From Pilibacter termitis (GTDB lineage: Bacteria; Bacillota; Bacilli; Lactobacillales; Streptococcaceae), in the NCBI RefSeq assembly GCF_900167335.1, contig NZ_FUXI01000012.1:1-64000 (forward strand): DNA of 64,000 nt. Direction: 5' to 3'. Below are positions 44,755-56,549 of the stretch, one piece after another (the stretch's first letter is position 1; every line of letters starts with the position of its first letter). The notes beneath the pieces were generated by a model. That model worked only from the letters and a program-made list of their open reading frames with translations. It did not search any database and had not been told where the DNA came from. Both the position numbers and the translations under genes were made by a program.

Positions 44755-44792
44755 AAAAGTCTCCTATTCACAATGAACAATAGGAGACTTTT
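44755..44792 (+). terminator. Terminator of the NUDIX gene
   Basis: Perfect 14-bp stem AAAAGTCTCCTATT/AATAGGAGACTTTT with a T-rich tail. Confidence 0.88.
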
Positions 44793-44809
44793 CCTTATGC
44801 TGAGAAATT

Positions 44810-44901
44810 GGGCAACTCTAAAAACTTGCACTTATCCCCAATTGCTAGTTTTCCGTTTTTCTTCTTCAATCTCCTTGAACTTATCTAGCTACGAAGTACC
44901 C
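44810..44901. mobile_element. Composite family M/T remnant with a 4-bp target duplication at the bglA stop codon
   Basis: It begins GGGCAACTCTAAAAAC and follows the left half of the family M body (ATTGCTAGTTTTCCG ...). It then switches to TCTAGCTACGAAG, the start of family T, and closes with GTACCC. AATT flanks both sides (44806-44809, 44902-44905); the right copy overlaps the bglA stop codon TAA (44904-44906). The junction lies at the same place as the family T insertion in 59284-59560, so both descend from one composite, here shrunk to 92 bases. Confidence 0.7.
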
Positions 44902-44903
44902 AA

Positions 44904-47659
<2,756 letters not shown>

Positions 47660-47688
47660 CTTGTTTAAAATTCCTTTCTGTGATAAAC

Positions 47689-47811
47689 TTTTCTCATGAG
47701 AAAATTGAAATTGATATAAGCCTATGTGTTTATCATAACGTTTATTGAGAGGGCTTTCTGTTTTTTTATTGAAAGAGAAACATAGAATGAAATCCTTTCA
47801 TATTGTGAAAG
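47689..47811. promoter_or_regulatory. Operator region between the PTS operon and rpiR-type gene
   Basis: Three palindromes: perfect TTTTCTCATGAGAAAA (47689-47704), ATGAAATCCTTTCAT (47787-47801) and CTTTCA-TATTG-TGAAAG (47795-47811), the last two overlapping. An ATAACGTTTAT near 47735 loosely resembles a catabolite-response element. They are placed to let an RpiR-family protein control both directions; binding is inferred. Confidence 0.55.
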
Positions 47812-47856
47812 AAAATAACAAGTATCTCAAAAAAATAGGAGAATAAAAGGGGAAAT

Positions 47857-48663
47857 ATGGAAATTTCGGACATTGTAAGAAAACTACAAGATATTGCTAC
47901 AACAACAGATAATGAGACAAAAGCAATCATTGCGAACACTTTATTGCTCTCCATTTCAAAAAACGATAAGAAATTATCTTTGGAGAGTCTTGCTGAAAAA
48001 TCTCACGTCTCGCCTGCAACGTTGGTGAGGTTTCTACAAAAACTAGGATATAGCAACTATGCAGAGTACAATCAATCCATTGCCACCTATCGAAAACGAA
48101 TTTATTCAGACAATTTAAACAAGCAAAAAGCGGTGTTTGAAAAAAACAATTCCTTTGAAAACAATCTCGAACGATATGGTAAACTCGTTCAAAATTCCAT
48201 TGCGAAAATGATTGGGGCAATAGATAAAGAACAAGTAGATAGATTTTGTGCGAAAATTTACGAACATGAACATATTTATTTTTTCGGTGTGCAATCTAGT
48301 GGAGCGATTTTGCGAGAATTGCAATATTCGTTTTTAAATGTTGGCAAGTTTATTCATTATGCTGACGGTCGATTAAAGCAAAAAAATAATACAAAATCTA
48401 TTAAAGGGGGAAGTTTAATTGTCGTTTTATCCGTCTATGGCAATTTTTTTCCGCATATGGCAGAAACACTTTGGGAATTTAATTTCGAGGAAAATGAAAC
48501 AATCTTGATAACGGGAAACACACAAGCAAAAATTGTCCGTTTATTTGATGAAGTCGTCAATCTAAGCAATCCTTTATCCATGACCACAGGTTCATACCAA
48601 GCACAAGTATTTGCAGATATTTTGATCAGTCGCTATCGTGAACTTTATGTACTGGAAAAATAA
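47857..48663 (+). CDS. RpiR/MurR-family transcriptional regulator
   Basis: 268 residues: N-terminal helix-turn-helix of the RpiR type (LSLESLAEKSHVSPATLVRFLQKLGYSNYAEYNQ, about 40-73) and a C-terminal SIS sugar-phosphate-binding domain (HIYFFGVQSSGAILRELQYSF ... GGSLIVVLSVYGNF). It is divergent from the beta-glucoside PTS-GH1 operon, so the likely ligand is a phosphorylated beta-glucoside. It can be an activator or a repressor; this cannot be decided. Palindromes in the shared gap are its likely sites. GGGG lies upstream of the ATG at 47857-47859. Confidence 0.9.
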   Translation: MEISDIVRKLQDIATTTDNETKAIIANTLLLSISKNDKKLSLESLAEKSHVSPATLVRFLQKLGYSNYAEYNQSIATYRKRIYSDNLNKQKAVFEKNNSFENNLERYGKLVQNSIAKMIGAIDKEQVDRFCAKIYEHEHIYFFGVQSSGAILRELQYSFLNVGKFIHYADGRLKQKNNTKSIKGGSLIVVLSVYGNFFPHMAETLWEFNFEENETILITGNTQAKIVRLFDEVVNLSNPLSMTTGSYQAQVFADILISRYRELYVLEK

Positions 48664-48699
48664 AAACTCGTAAGAAACTGATTTCTTGCGAGTTTTTTA
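48662..48699 (+). terminator. Terminator of the rpiR-type gene
   Basis: AAAAACTCGTAAGAAA pairs with TTTCTTGCGAGTTTTT (one mismatch). A family M element is inserted directly in the T run. Confidence 0.85.
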
Positions 48700-48770
48700 G
48701 GATACCTCTAAAAACTCCGGTTAAGCCAAAACTAGCAATTTTGGGTAAGCGTGAGTTTTTAGAGGTACCC
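48700..48770. mobile_element. Family M element, 71-bp class, with TTTA target duplication
   Basis: GGATACCTCTAAAAAC at the left and GTTTTTAGAGGTACCC at the right. TTTA flanks both sides (48696-48699, 48771-48774). It lies between the convergent rpiR-type gene and ddl, 13 bases beyond the ddl stop codon. Confidence 0.88.
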
Positions 48771-48782
48771 TTTAGTTCATTT

Positions 48783-49859
48783 TTAATTTTTAAAATACCC
48801 TTGTCTTACCTCAAAGCGTTTCTCACCAAGGGTGATAAGCTCTTTAATCAAATCGCTATACGAAAGTCCCATGTTTTCCCAAAGAAGTGGGTACATAGAA
48901 AATTGCGTAAAGCCGGGCATTGTGTTTAATTCATTTAAGAATAATTCTCCGTTTTTTGTTAAAAAGAAATCTGCTCGACTCAATCCAGAACCGTCTAAAA
49001 TTTGGAATGCACGTTTGGCATATTCACGTGCTTTGACAACAATTTCACTTTCTACTTCTGCTGGAATTGCCATTTGGATTTTATTGTCAATATATTTTTC
49101 ATTATAATCGTAAAACGCAGCCTCTTTGACAATTTCACCGGGAAGAGTTGTTTTAACCTCCTCGTTTCCTAGTAGACCAATTTCAATTTCTCTGGCATCA
49201 ATTCCTTGTTCTACGATTACACGACTGTCATATTCAAAGGCAAGCTCAAATGCTTTTTGCAATTCTTGCCTATTTTCTACTTTTGAAATCCCCACGCTAG
49301 ACCCCATATTCGCAGGTTTGACAAATAGAGGATAAACAAGCGTTCCTTCGCACAAATCAAAAATCGTCTTAGGTGAAGTTTTCCACTCATTTCGCAAAAC
49401 GGGTACAAATGGTACTTGTGGAATCCCTGCTACTTGCAAAAGATGTTTGGTCATAATTTTATCCATACCATTGGCACTTGCCAAAACACCTGAGCCGACA
49501 TATGCCATTTTAATCGTTTCAAAAAAGCCTTGAATTGTTCCGTCTTCGCCCATTGGTCCGTGAAGAACAGGAAAGGCGATTGCACCTTTTTCGTAAATTT
49601 CACTTGGTGAAATGATAACACCTGTATAATCTGGTGCGTCATCTTCCTTTGAAATGGCATAGCTTAAATGCAACTCTCCCTCATTTTTCGGTGGTGCGGT
49701 AAAAAGTGTTCCTTTTACCCAATCCCCTTCTTTTGAGATAAAAACAGTTTGCACTTCTACTTGTGTGTAATCCATTGCTTTCAAAACAGAAAACGCACTC
49801 CAAACCGAAACCTCACGCTCTGCTGAACGTCCTCCATAAATTAAAACGATTTTTTTCAA
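48783..49859 (-). CDS. ddl: D-alanine-D-alanine ligase
   Basis: About 358 residues, ATP-grasp ligase: KIVLIYGGRSAEREVSVWSA at the start, FPVLHGPMGEDGTIQGFFE, FVKPANMGSSVGISKV, EQGIDAREIEIGLLG and LNELNTMPGFTQFSMYPLLW. The loop FYDYNEKYIDN has the tyrosine of D-Ala-D-Ala enzymes rather than the phenylalanine of D-Ala-D-Lac enzymes, which suggests normal vancomycin-susceptible precursors. The start is the TTG at 49857-49859, eight bases after GGAGG; the longer open frame begins inside that ribosome site. Confidence 0.94.
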   Translation of the reverse strand: MKKIVLIYGGRSAEREVSVWSAFSVLKAMDYTQVEVQTVFISKEGDWVKGTLFTAPPKNEGELHLSYAISKEDDAPDYTGVIISPSEIYEKGAIAFPVLHGPMGEDGTIQGFFETIKMAYVGSGVLASANGMDKIMTKHLLQVAGIPQVPFVPVLRNEWKTSPKTIFDLCEGTLVYPLFVKPANMGSSVGISKVENRQELQKAFELAFEYDSRVIVEQGIDAREIEIGLLGNEEVKTTLPGEIVKEAAFYDYNEKYIDNKIQMAIPAEVESEIVVKAREYAKRAFQILDGSGLSRADFFLTKNGELFLNELNTMPGFTQFSMYPLLWENMGLSYSDLIKELITLGEKRFEVRQGYFKN

Positions 49860-49906
49860 TTGATATTCCTCCAAATAATCAGTATTCTCTCATGTGAATT
49901 ATCTTA

Positions 49907-50365
49907 TCATACTTTACTCGTTTCTTCTTGTAATAATTCGATTAATTTTTGCTGAAATTCATCATGATTTTCCTTAGTAAAAGGTTTTGGTCCTTTTGTC
50001 CGTTTGCCTGCTGCACGTGTTAGTTGCCCAAAATAACGATTGGCAAGCAATCCGTCAATGTTTTCTGTCGTATATTCAAACCCAAGCTGATGCAATACTC
50101 TAGCACCTTTTGGCAAGACAAGCGAGGCAAGTCCATAATCCTGTGTCACAAGAATATCCCCTGCTTGAATAAGTTGCACAATCCGAAAATCAGCCGAATC
50201 TGCTCCAGCATCCACATAGACCATTTCCACATACTCAGGAATTTTTTTCGTAGAATAGTGGTCAACACTTGTCACCACAAGCACTTGTTCGCCAAACGCC
50301 TCAGCTATGCGAAAAACATCTTCTTTTACAGGCGAACCATCGCCATCAATTACTATTTTTCTCAT
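49907..50365 (-). CDS. YaiI/YqxD family protein (DUF188, PIN-like)
   Basis: 152 residues opening [34 protein letters not shown], with [40 protein letters not shown]: the acidic residues of a PIN-like nuclease-type fold (Asp in [25 protein letters not shown]). The C terminus is basic ([18 protein letters not shown]). Function is not established in any organism. The ATG overlaps the recR stop codon by four bases (ATGA). Confidence 0.88.
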   Translation of the reverse strand: MRKIVIDGDGSPVKEDVFRIAEAFGEQVLVVTSVDHYSTKKIPEYVEMVYVDAGADSADFRIVQLIQAGDILVTQDYGLASLVLPKGARVLHQLGFEYTTENIDGLLANRYFGQLTRAAGKRTKGPKPFTKENHDEFQQKLIELLQEETSKV

Positions 50366-50955
50366 AACTCTCGCCGTCCTTCTACTGCTTTGAGCAAGGT
50401 CACCTCATCAGCATACTCAATATCACTGCCGACTGACAATCCATGTGCAAGTCGTGTTACTTTGATTCCTGCTGGTTTAATCAAACGAGAAAGGTACATT
50501 GCAGTCGCCTCTCCCTCCGTTGTCGCATTCGTTGCCAAAATAACTTCTTGCACCACTTCGTCATGGAGTCGTGTAATCAAGCTGGCAATATTAATATCCT
50601 CTGGTCCTGTTCCTTCCATTGGCGAAAGCACTCCATTTAACACATGATAAAGCCCACGAAATTCTCGCATACGCTCCATTGCCAAAACATCTTTTGGCTC
50701 TTCCACGACTAAAATAACCGATTTGTCACGCATTTCATCTTGACAAATATCGCAAGGGTCTTCCTCTGTCAAATTGCCACAAATGCTACAAAAATGTAAA
50801 TCACGTTTCGCAGAAAGAAGGGATTTTGCAAACGAGGCGACATCTTCTTCTTTCATATCTATCGTATAAAACGCAAGCCGAGTTGCAGTTTTTTGCCCAA
50901 TCCCCGGCAATTTCATAAAACTCTCAATCAACTTCGCTATTGGTTCTGGATACAC
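50362..50955 (-). CDS. recR: Recombination protein RecR
   Basis: 197 residues: helix-hairpin-helix [18 protein letters not shown] (about 13-30), zinc finger [16 protein letters not shown] (57-72), then a Toprim domain ([29 protein letters not shown] ... [21 protein letters not shown]) and [28 protein letters not shown]. It works with RecO and RecF in loading RecA; recO is at the right end of this window. The GTG at 50953-50955 has AGGAAG upstream. Confidence 0.96.
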   Translation of the reverse strand: MYPEPIAKLIESFMKLPGIGQKTATRLAFYTIDMKEEDVASFAKSLLSAKRDLHFCSICGNLTEEDPCDICQDEMRDKSVILVVEEPKDVLAMERMREFRGLYHVLNGVLSPMEGTGPEDINIASLITRLHDEVVQEVILATNATTEGEATAMYLSRLIKPAGIKVTRLAHGLSVGSDIEYADEVTLLKAVEGRREL

Positions 50956-51225
50956 AACTTCACTTCCTTTTATTCTTTAAATGATTGCTCTTTTTATTTG
51001 TTTGGCTCGAGTTTTTAGTTCTGAGTCTTTGGTTTCTATTTTACCATAAAAAAGAAAAGAGATTATTAAAATATTTATTCCTGATAAGAAGGCTTTTCTC
51101 TATTTATCCTATTTTCCTTAAAAACAAAATATCCTTGACAAAGAAAATCAAAAAATACCAATTCAAGATAAACGGAAATTTTTTTGAAGACACTCAATAG
51201 ATTAAAAGACTTTAAGGAAAATAGA
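50956..51225. other. Gap between recR and the split helicase; long-range inverted repeat
   Basis: No gene is visible. CTATTTTCCTTAAA at 51109-51122 is repeated in perfect reverse complement at 51211-51224, 88 bases apart; the interior is AT-rich and contains TTGACA near 51135. It could be a terminator of unusual size or the ends of a lost small element. Confidence 0.45.
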
Positions 51226-51274
51226 AAAATCGCAAAAACTTCATTTTCTAAAATGTTGATTTCATGCGATTTTT
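51226..51274 (-). terminator. Terminator of the split helicase genes
   Basis: AAATCGCA and TGCGATTT arms (outer stem) with further pairing inside, U-rich tail on the minus strand. Confidence 0.7.
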
Positions 51275-51307
51275 CCTATTTTTAGATTATTTAATTCTAC
51301 TTATGTC

Positions 51308-54250
51308 TTAATAAACAGCTATTATTACTTCGCCTTTTAGCTCAATTCTCTTCTTTTTTTGCAAATACAAAAATGCTTTTTCATAAATATCTTTATAACC
51401 TTGTGTCAATCTTTCTTTACCAAAAACTTTTTTATTAATATGTCGCATTAAATCATGCATTTCATACCCTACATACTTATTAGCTACAAGCATGATAATA
51501 TCTGAAAGTGCTGGAATGTCATCTTTAAAAACATAGACTCCCTCAGAGTAAAAGGGTAGTACATTATCAACCGCCATATCAACAGGAACAAATTTAATTT
51601 TCTCCTTTAAAGTTTCTCTATCCTTTAGAGTCTCTCCACCAGATTCTGAATATTCCTGAATAGCCTTTTCTATCGTATCAATTAAACGTATTTTTTCATT
51701 CTGATTGTCATGAATCCAAGTGGTAGACCAAATTCTATAAAAACTCCAACCTTTAGATTCTAATATCTCTTGTCTTAATCTATCCCTATCTCGTGCTGTT
51801 CTTGAAGAATGATATGCTGCTCCATCACATTCAATAGCTAAAACATATCTCCCCGGTATATTTGGGTGAATAACTGCCATATCTATTCGGTAACCAGATG
51901 CACCAACTTGCGTATGAACTTTATATCCTCTTTGCGTAAGATAGTCATAAACATTCTCTTCAAAATCAGAATCAAATTCTGTTCCATGATCTTCTTCTAA
52001 CAGATTATAACCAATTAATGCTCCTACTCCTTTTTCAGCAAATTCCAAGAAGTCTCTGAACACTACAAGATTTTCATTATTACTTTTATCAACTGATAAA
52101 TCTATCCCTCTCAAACTAGAAACTACGTGCATAGTTTCTCTTGAACGAGAGACTGCCACATTTAATCTCCTTTCGCCACCAGATTGTATAAGTGGTCCGA
52201 AATTCATCCTTAGTTTACCTTGAGGGTCTTTACCATAACCTACACTAAGAATAATAATGTCTCGTTCATCCCCTTGAACATTTTCTAAATTTTTAATAAA
52301 AAACGGCTCACTTTTATTTTCATCAAAAAAAGATTCTAATTCCTTATGTTGTTCACGTAATTCAAGCACCTTATCCTCGATTATTTCTGTCTGCGATTTC
52401 CCAAAGGCAACTACTCCTAGTGACTTTTCAGGATAGTTTACAGCAAAATCATATATTAGTTGAGTTACTTTTTCCGCTTCAATAGTATTTCCATATTTCG
52501 ATTCCCATACTCCGTTTTCCACATGAGTAAACCGCACATTACTATGGACATCTAAGTTGTCCGTTGGAAAAGTAAACAATCGATCATTATAAAACTTCTT
52601 ATTTGAAAAAGTAATAAGCGATTCATCTTTGCTCCGATAGTGCCAATTAAGGTATGTTTCTGGAATCTTCACACTTAATTCATCTAAAATTGATTCTAAA
52701 TCTTGAATGTCTTCTTCATCATCTTCTTCATTTTCACTTGACGAATTAAAAAATGATGTAGGTGGCATTTGCTTACTATCACCTGCGACTATAACTTGTT
52801 TCCCTCTACTAATAGCTGCAACTGCAAATTCTGGCCTTACTTGTGATGCCTCATCAAATATCACTAAATCAAATTCCCAATCAGAATTTGATGAAAAATA
52901 AGTGCTGACCGTCAAAGGCGACATCATAATACAAGGTTTCAGTCGAGGAAGTAATGTTGGAAGGTTTTCGATAAGTTTGCGAGTTGGCAACAATCTTGCT
53001 TTTTTCGTCAACTCTTTTTTTAAAATTTCTATCTCACCACCAGTTGTTTTTACATTTTCATTTGTATTTGGTAATCTATCAACAAGTGCATTAAAAATCC
53101 TAATACGTGCCAAATCAAAAGTACTTTTATCCTCTTTTTTAAAATTATCTACTTTATCCATTATTGCTTTCGTCGATAAATTGGTTATTGAATTGTACTC
53201 AGGGATATTTTCCAATACTAATAAAATAAATCTTTTTAAAAATACAAGTTCAACATTTTTTGCTTGTATTTCTATTCCTTCCACTTTTTCAATAAAATCA
53301 TCTAACCGATATTCCTTTAACAATTCCTCCTTTATTCGTTTGTAATCAAAAAACTCCTCTTTAGTATTAAACTCCAACTCTTGAATATATTTTAAAACCT
53401 CTTGCATATTGAGCGGAACATTTTCAAAATAATTACTAAATTTAGCGAGTAATTCCGTGATTTTGCCATCCGATTTCTCTTTCTTATCCGCCAACTCCAC
53501 CACTTTAGTCCAGTCAACAACATTTACTCCTTCAACAATATTTTGAATGGTCGTTAGAGAGATAAGCCAAATATTATTTTCATAACAAATATTCTTTATA
53601 CTCTCCCCCCAAGAAATTCCTTTTTTTAACTGAGTTAATTCTTCATCAGAAAGATTTTGACTCACGTTTAAAATTTTAGATAATCTTTGCTCATAACTCT
53701 CCAATTTTTTAGTTTGTTCAGTCATAATACGTGATTTGGAATGAATAGTTGCTAGTTTCTCAACATTGCTTATTAGTCCTTCGTAATTTAACTTGAGTTC
53801 CTTCGTTAGTCGTTTATTCTTTTGGAAAATTTCTTTATACTCCGTTGAAAACAAACGTTTCAAAAATGATTTATATTCAAATTTCAATATTTTTACAAGT
53901 TTTTCAACTTCTTCTATTTCTAAAAATTCATCTTCAAAAACAGTCTTGATTTGACTTTCCGTTGAGGAAATTTCTTCAGCAATAACTCGTTTTTCCATTC
54001 TTAATGATTCAATTTCATTCATTTTAGCCAATACGGTGGATAAATCTAATTCTAACCACTCAGAATTCATCTTCCCTTCCCTTGCAATAGTAGTTCTATG
54101 CAGTTTTTCGACAAATTCCTTCAATGTCATTGAAGATACTTTATTAGGAAAGACACTCAAAATCTTGTATTCTAAGTCAAAAAAATTATCTCCTTCTAAT
54201 TTCAATTCATCAAAAAGATTAGAGATTTCCGTTCCTTTTGTAAAACTCAT
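51308..54250 (-). CDS. Defence-type SF1 helicase-nuclease, C-terminal part (DUF3320 protein)
   Basis: A 980-residue product. A long helical region fills residues 1-400. Then come the helicase half with Walker B FDEASQ (465-470), the AGDSKQMPPTSFF motif and the C-terminal motifs ENVQGDERDIIILSVGYG and RRLNVAVSRSRETM. After that is a Vsr/MTES_1575-like nuclease with RIDMAVIH, AIECDGAAYHSSRTARDRDRLR and GWSFYRIWSTTW, and last a DUF3320-like domain. It has no Walker A; that is in the gene directly upstream (54251-55663). Its ATG follows that gene's TAA without a gap and in the same frame, with AAAGGA upstream, so it can be translated separately. Either the two chains assemble or the gene is a fresh nonsense mutant. 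Confidence 0.85.
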   Translation of the reverse strand: MSFTKGTEISNLFDELKLEGDNFFDLEYKILSVFPNKVSSMTLKEFVEKLHRTTIAREGKMNSEWLELDLSTVLAKMNEIESLRMEKRVIAEEISSTESQIKTVFEDEFLEIEEVEKLVKILKFEYKSFLKRLFSTEYKEIFQKNKRLTKELKLNYEGLISNVEKLATIHSKSRIMTEQTKKLESYEQRLSKILNVSQNLSDEELTQLKKGISWGESIKNICYENNIWLISLTTIQNIVEGVNVVDWTKVVELADKKEKSDGKITELLAKFSNYFENVPLNMQEVLKYIQELEFNTKEEFFDYKRIKEELLKEYRLDDFIEKVEGIEIQAKNVELVFLKRFILLVLENIPEYNSITNLSTKAIMDKVDNFKKEDKSTFDLARIRIFNALVDRLPNTNENVKTTGGEIEILKKELTKKARLLPTRKLIENLPTLLPRLKPCIMMSPLTVSTYFSSNSDWEFDLVIFDEASQVRPEFAVAAISRGKQVIVAGDSKQMPPTSFFNSSSENEEDDEEDIQDLESILDELSVKIPETYLNWHYRSKDESLITFSNKKFYNDRLFTFPTDNLDVHSNVRFTHVENGVWESKYGNTIEAEKVTQLIYDFAVNYPEKSLGVVAFGKSQTEIIEDKVLELREQHKELESFFDENKSEPFFIKNLENVQGDERDIIILSVGYGKDPQGKLRMNFGPLIQSGGERRLNVAVSRSRETMHVVSSLRGIDLSVDKSNNENLVVFRDFLEFAEKGVGALIGYNLLEEDHGTEFDSDFEENVYDYLTQRGYKVHTQVGASGYRIDMAVIHPNIPGRYVLAIECDGAAYHSSRTARDRDRLRQEILESKGWSFYRIWSTTWIHDNQNEKIRLIDTIEKAIQEYSESGGETLKDRETLKEKIKFVPVDMAVDNVLPFYSEGVYVFKDDIPALSDIIMLVANKYVGYEMHDLMRHINKKVFGKERLTQGYKDIYEKAFLYLQKKKRIELKGEVIIAVY

Positions 54251-55663
54251 TTATCCTTTGAAATTTTTCCAGCCATTATCTTTATGTCTGAACGTGGAAG
54301 TAATATACATTTTTCCTAACTCATGAATTTTTTGAAATAATACTTCCATTTTTTCATATTTTAAAGACAACAACTTCTTATCAACTGAAAACAATAAATC
54401 GTCTTCCAAAAGAACTTTTGATAATTTAGCGTGCAATTCATAAAAAGACTTTCCTGTTGAATTCTCTTGACTATGAACTAATTCTGTATAACTATTTAAT
54501 TCATGTACTTTTTTATCCAGCAATTCATAGCGAGACGAATCTTCTTCTCTAAACTTATGTGGATTAGATGAAAGGTTATAAACCTGTTCCAACTGTTCTC
54601 TAATATCACTTTTTTTCTGTTTAGTATTGTGTAATGTCAACAAAAAATCAGCAAGCCCTTTTTCTTTCAATTTTTGATAAACAACTTCAAGTGCTGCTTG
54701 TTTTTCTGAAACAAAAAGAATTTTCTTCCCCAAACCTAATTGTTCGGCAATAATGTTTGATATTGTTTGGCTTTTTCCAGTTCCCGGAGGTCCTTGCAAA
54801 ACAAAACTATCTCCTCTTCTTGCACGACTAATCGCCTCTTGCTGACTTGAATCGGCATCTAATATTTGTAAGCGACTTTTAGAACTTTCACTTTTCAAGT
54901 CTATTTCTTCATTGTATTCATCAAATAATTTTCCTACCACTTCATCCTTCACTCCAGAGATTGCTTTGATAAATGGATTATTACGAATCATTTCTTTATT
55001 GTTTTCAAGGTCTTTTTGGATTACTAAATTTTGAAAATTAAAAGTATCTATAAACACTTGTCTTGAAATCGACCAGTCAAAGCCAATTATACAAGACTCG
55101 ATATATGATAATGACTCAGATATATTTTTAAACTCATATTTTTCATCTATTTCAATCCCAAAATCATCAAAAAGTTTTTTTAGTATTACTGGATTAAAAG
55201 AAATTTCTTCATCTTCTTTTCTTGAAATTTGAATAGGTGACTTTAAATTCTCTCTTTTTATTTGAATTGGAACTAAAATAAGCGGAGATTGAAATTCTTT
55301 GGAATGATTATCATTTTCTTTCCAACATAACAATCCGAAAGCAACATAACCTATATTAAACCCCAATTCGTCATCCGCTTGTTTAATTTGTTTCCTAATA
55401 TAGTCAAGTTTTCTTGTTCGGTCTTTAATCTTTTTATTTTCTTCATTACTGGATGAAGTAGTCATGACTTCAAACAGATAACCTTCCCCTTCCATCAAAT
55501 CTGTGAACAAAGTTTCAATTTCACCTTCTTTTGAAAGTTCAAATGTCCCTGTTTTTCTCGGTTTAAAATTCAGTAAATGGTTCTTTTTTGAAAGATCTAA
55601 TAATTTTTTATTCCATTGTTCAAATTTCTGTTCAAAAAAACCACCTTTTCCACTTTCCTGCAT
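54251..55663 (-). CDS. Defence-type SF1 helicase-nuclease, N-terminal part (DUF4011 domain, Walker A)
   Basis: A 470-residue product: DUF4011-type opening (FEQWNKKLLDLSKKNHLLNFKPRK, about 14-37), an alpha/beta region with PLILVPIQIKRE, then AAA_11-type helicase start SSQQEAISRARRGDSFVLQGPPGTGKSQTISNIIAEQL with Walker A at 291-298, and LFVSEKQAALEVVYQKL. It stops at HKDNGWKNFKG-TAA, in the middle of the helicase, and the same frame resumes with ATG. DUF4011-helicase-nuclease proteins of about 1,450 residues are known as single chains; some with this layout are counted among anti-phage systems. GGAGGG lies before the ATG at 55661-55663. Confidence 0.85.
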   Translation of the reverse strand: MQESGKGGFFEQKFEQWNKKLLDLSKKNHLLNFKPRKTGTFELSKEGEIETLFTDLMEGEGYLFEVMTTSSSNEENKKIKDRTRKLDYIRKQIKQADDELGFNIGYVAFGLLCWKENDNHSKEFQSPLILVPIQIKRENLKSPIQISRKEDEEISFNPVILKKLFDDFGIEIDEKYEFKNISESLSYIESCIIGFDWSISRQVFIDTFNFQNLVIQKDLENNKEMIRNNPFIKAISGVKDEVVGKLFDEYNEEIDLKSESSKSRLQILDADSSQQEAISRARRGDSFVLQGPPGTGKSQTISNIIAEQLGLGKKILFVSEKQAALEVVYQKLKEKGLADFLLTLHNTKQKKSDIREQLEQVYNLSSNPHKFREEDSSRYELLDKKVHELNSYTELVHSQENSTGKSFYELHAKLSKVLLEDDLLFSVDKKLLSLKYEKMEVLFQKIHELGKMYITSTFRHKDNGWKNFKG

Positions 55664-55769
55664 ACAATATTTCCCTCCATTTTTTCTTGTTTGCTGACAT
55701 TATATCATAATTAGTCATAATTCAATTCATAAAAATAATACTACCTTTAAAAAAACATGTATAATTATA

Positions 55770-55832
55770 GGTACTTCTAAAAAACGCCTGAAACTAGCAA
55801 TTTGGGATAAGCGTGAGTTTTTAGAAGTAACC
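55770..55832. mobile_element. Family M element, 63-bp variant, TTATA duplication
   Basis: GGTACTTCTAAAAAAC and the opposing GTTTTTAGAAGTAACC frame the short body; TTATA occurs on both sides (55765-55769 and 55833-55837). It lies in the otherwise featureless AT-rich gap 55664-55964. Confidence 0.75.
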
Positions 55833-55964
55833 TTATACTTAATATCAATGACTCCTCCTGCAAAACAACAAAAAACACATCATTTTTTTACAAACCGTCA
55901 ACATAGTTTATTGAATATAAAATAATTTTATAGTTCTACTTATCTTTAAACCATTGTAAATAAA

Positions 55965-56492
55965 TTATTCCAACCTTAAAATCTCCCTTTCCACCTCCAG
56001 CCAATCCGCACATCTCATTTCATAGTTAATTTCTGCATTATGCGGGGAAGAAAATAAAATGCCCACGCCTTTAAATCCGTCAAAATTTCTTACATGGTCG
56101 TCAATTAATACATCTAGGTCTAACAAGTATTTGCTTGCGGTAAATACTACTCTATCTTTTGAAATAACGGGGAAATATTTTTCCAACCAGCTCAATTTGT
56201 CCACCATACTATTTGGAAACATGATTGCCGAGCTGACAATGAAAAGTTCATGTCGTTCGCTCAATCTTTCGACTACTTCTTGCGAATGTGGTAATGGTGG
56301 AAATCTCAAAAAGTGTCCCGGAAAATTGCGTGCCATTCGCATTGCTTTTGATTTTTCTGGATATTTATGGTCAACATATTGATTCCCTAGTGTTTCCTTT
56401 GTTAACTGTTCATCAAACAACTGATTGTGCAATTGAATATCACACAGAAAAAAATCAGCTAAAACTTCGTCCATATCAATACCTATTTTCAT
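55965..56492 (-). CDS. 5'(3')-deoxyribonucleotidase (NT5C type, HAD superfamily)
   Basis: 175 residues with HAD motif I IGIDMDEVLADFF at the start, motif II in HELFIVSSAIMFPNS, the motif III lysine region KDRVVFTASKYLL and motif IV DVLIDDHVRNFDGFKG. The spacing fits the bacterial/phage NT5C group, which dephosphorylates deoxynucleoside monophosphates. It may trim nucleotide pools or occur as phage-derived cargo. It stands alone between the helicase genes and the coiled-coil gene, with family M remnants on both sides. Confidence 0.85.
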   Translation of the reverse strand: MKIGIDMDEVLADFFLCDIQLHNQLFDEQLTKETLGNQYVDHKYPEKSKAMRMARNFPGHFLRFPPLPHSQEVVERLSERHELFIVSSAIMFPNSMVDKLSWLEKYFPVISKDRVVFTASKYLLDLDVLIDDHVRNFDGFKGVGILFSSPHNAEINYEMRCADWLEVEREILRLE

Positions 56493-56549
56493 TTCTTCAC
56501 CTCTGTTATTTGTGCTTTGTGTATGTACTTCTCTAAAAAAGTTTTTTAA

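Noticed and set aside
48741-48929. Short plus-strand ORF over the 71-bp element and the ddl end
   Set aside because: It is made of element sequence and antisense to ddl.
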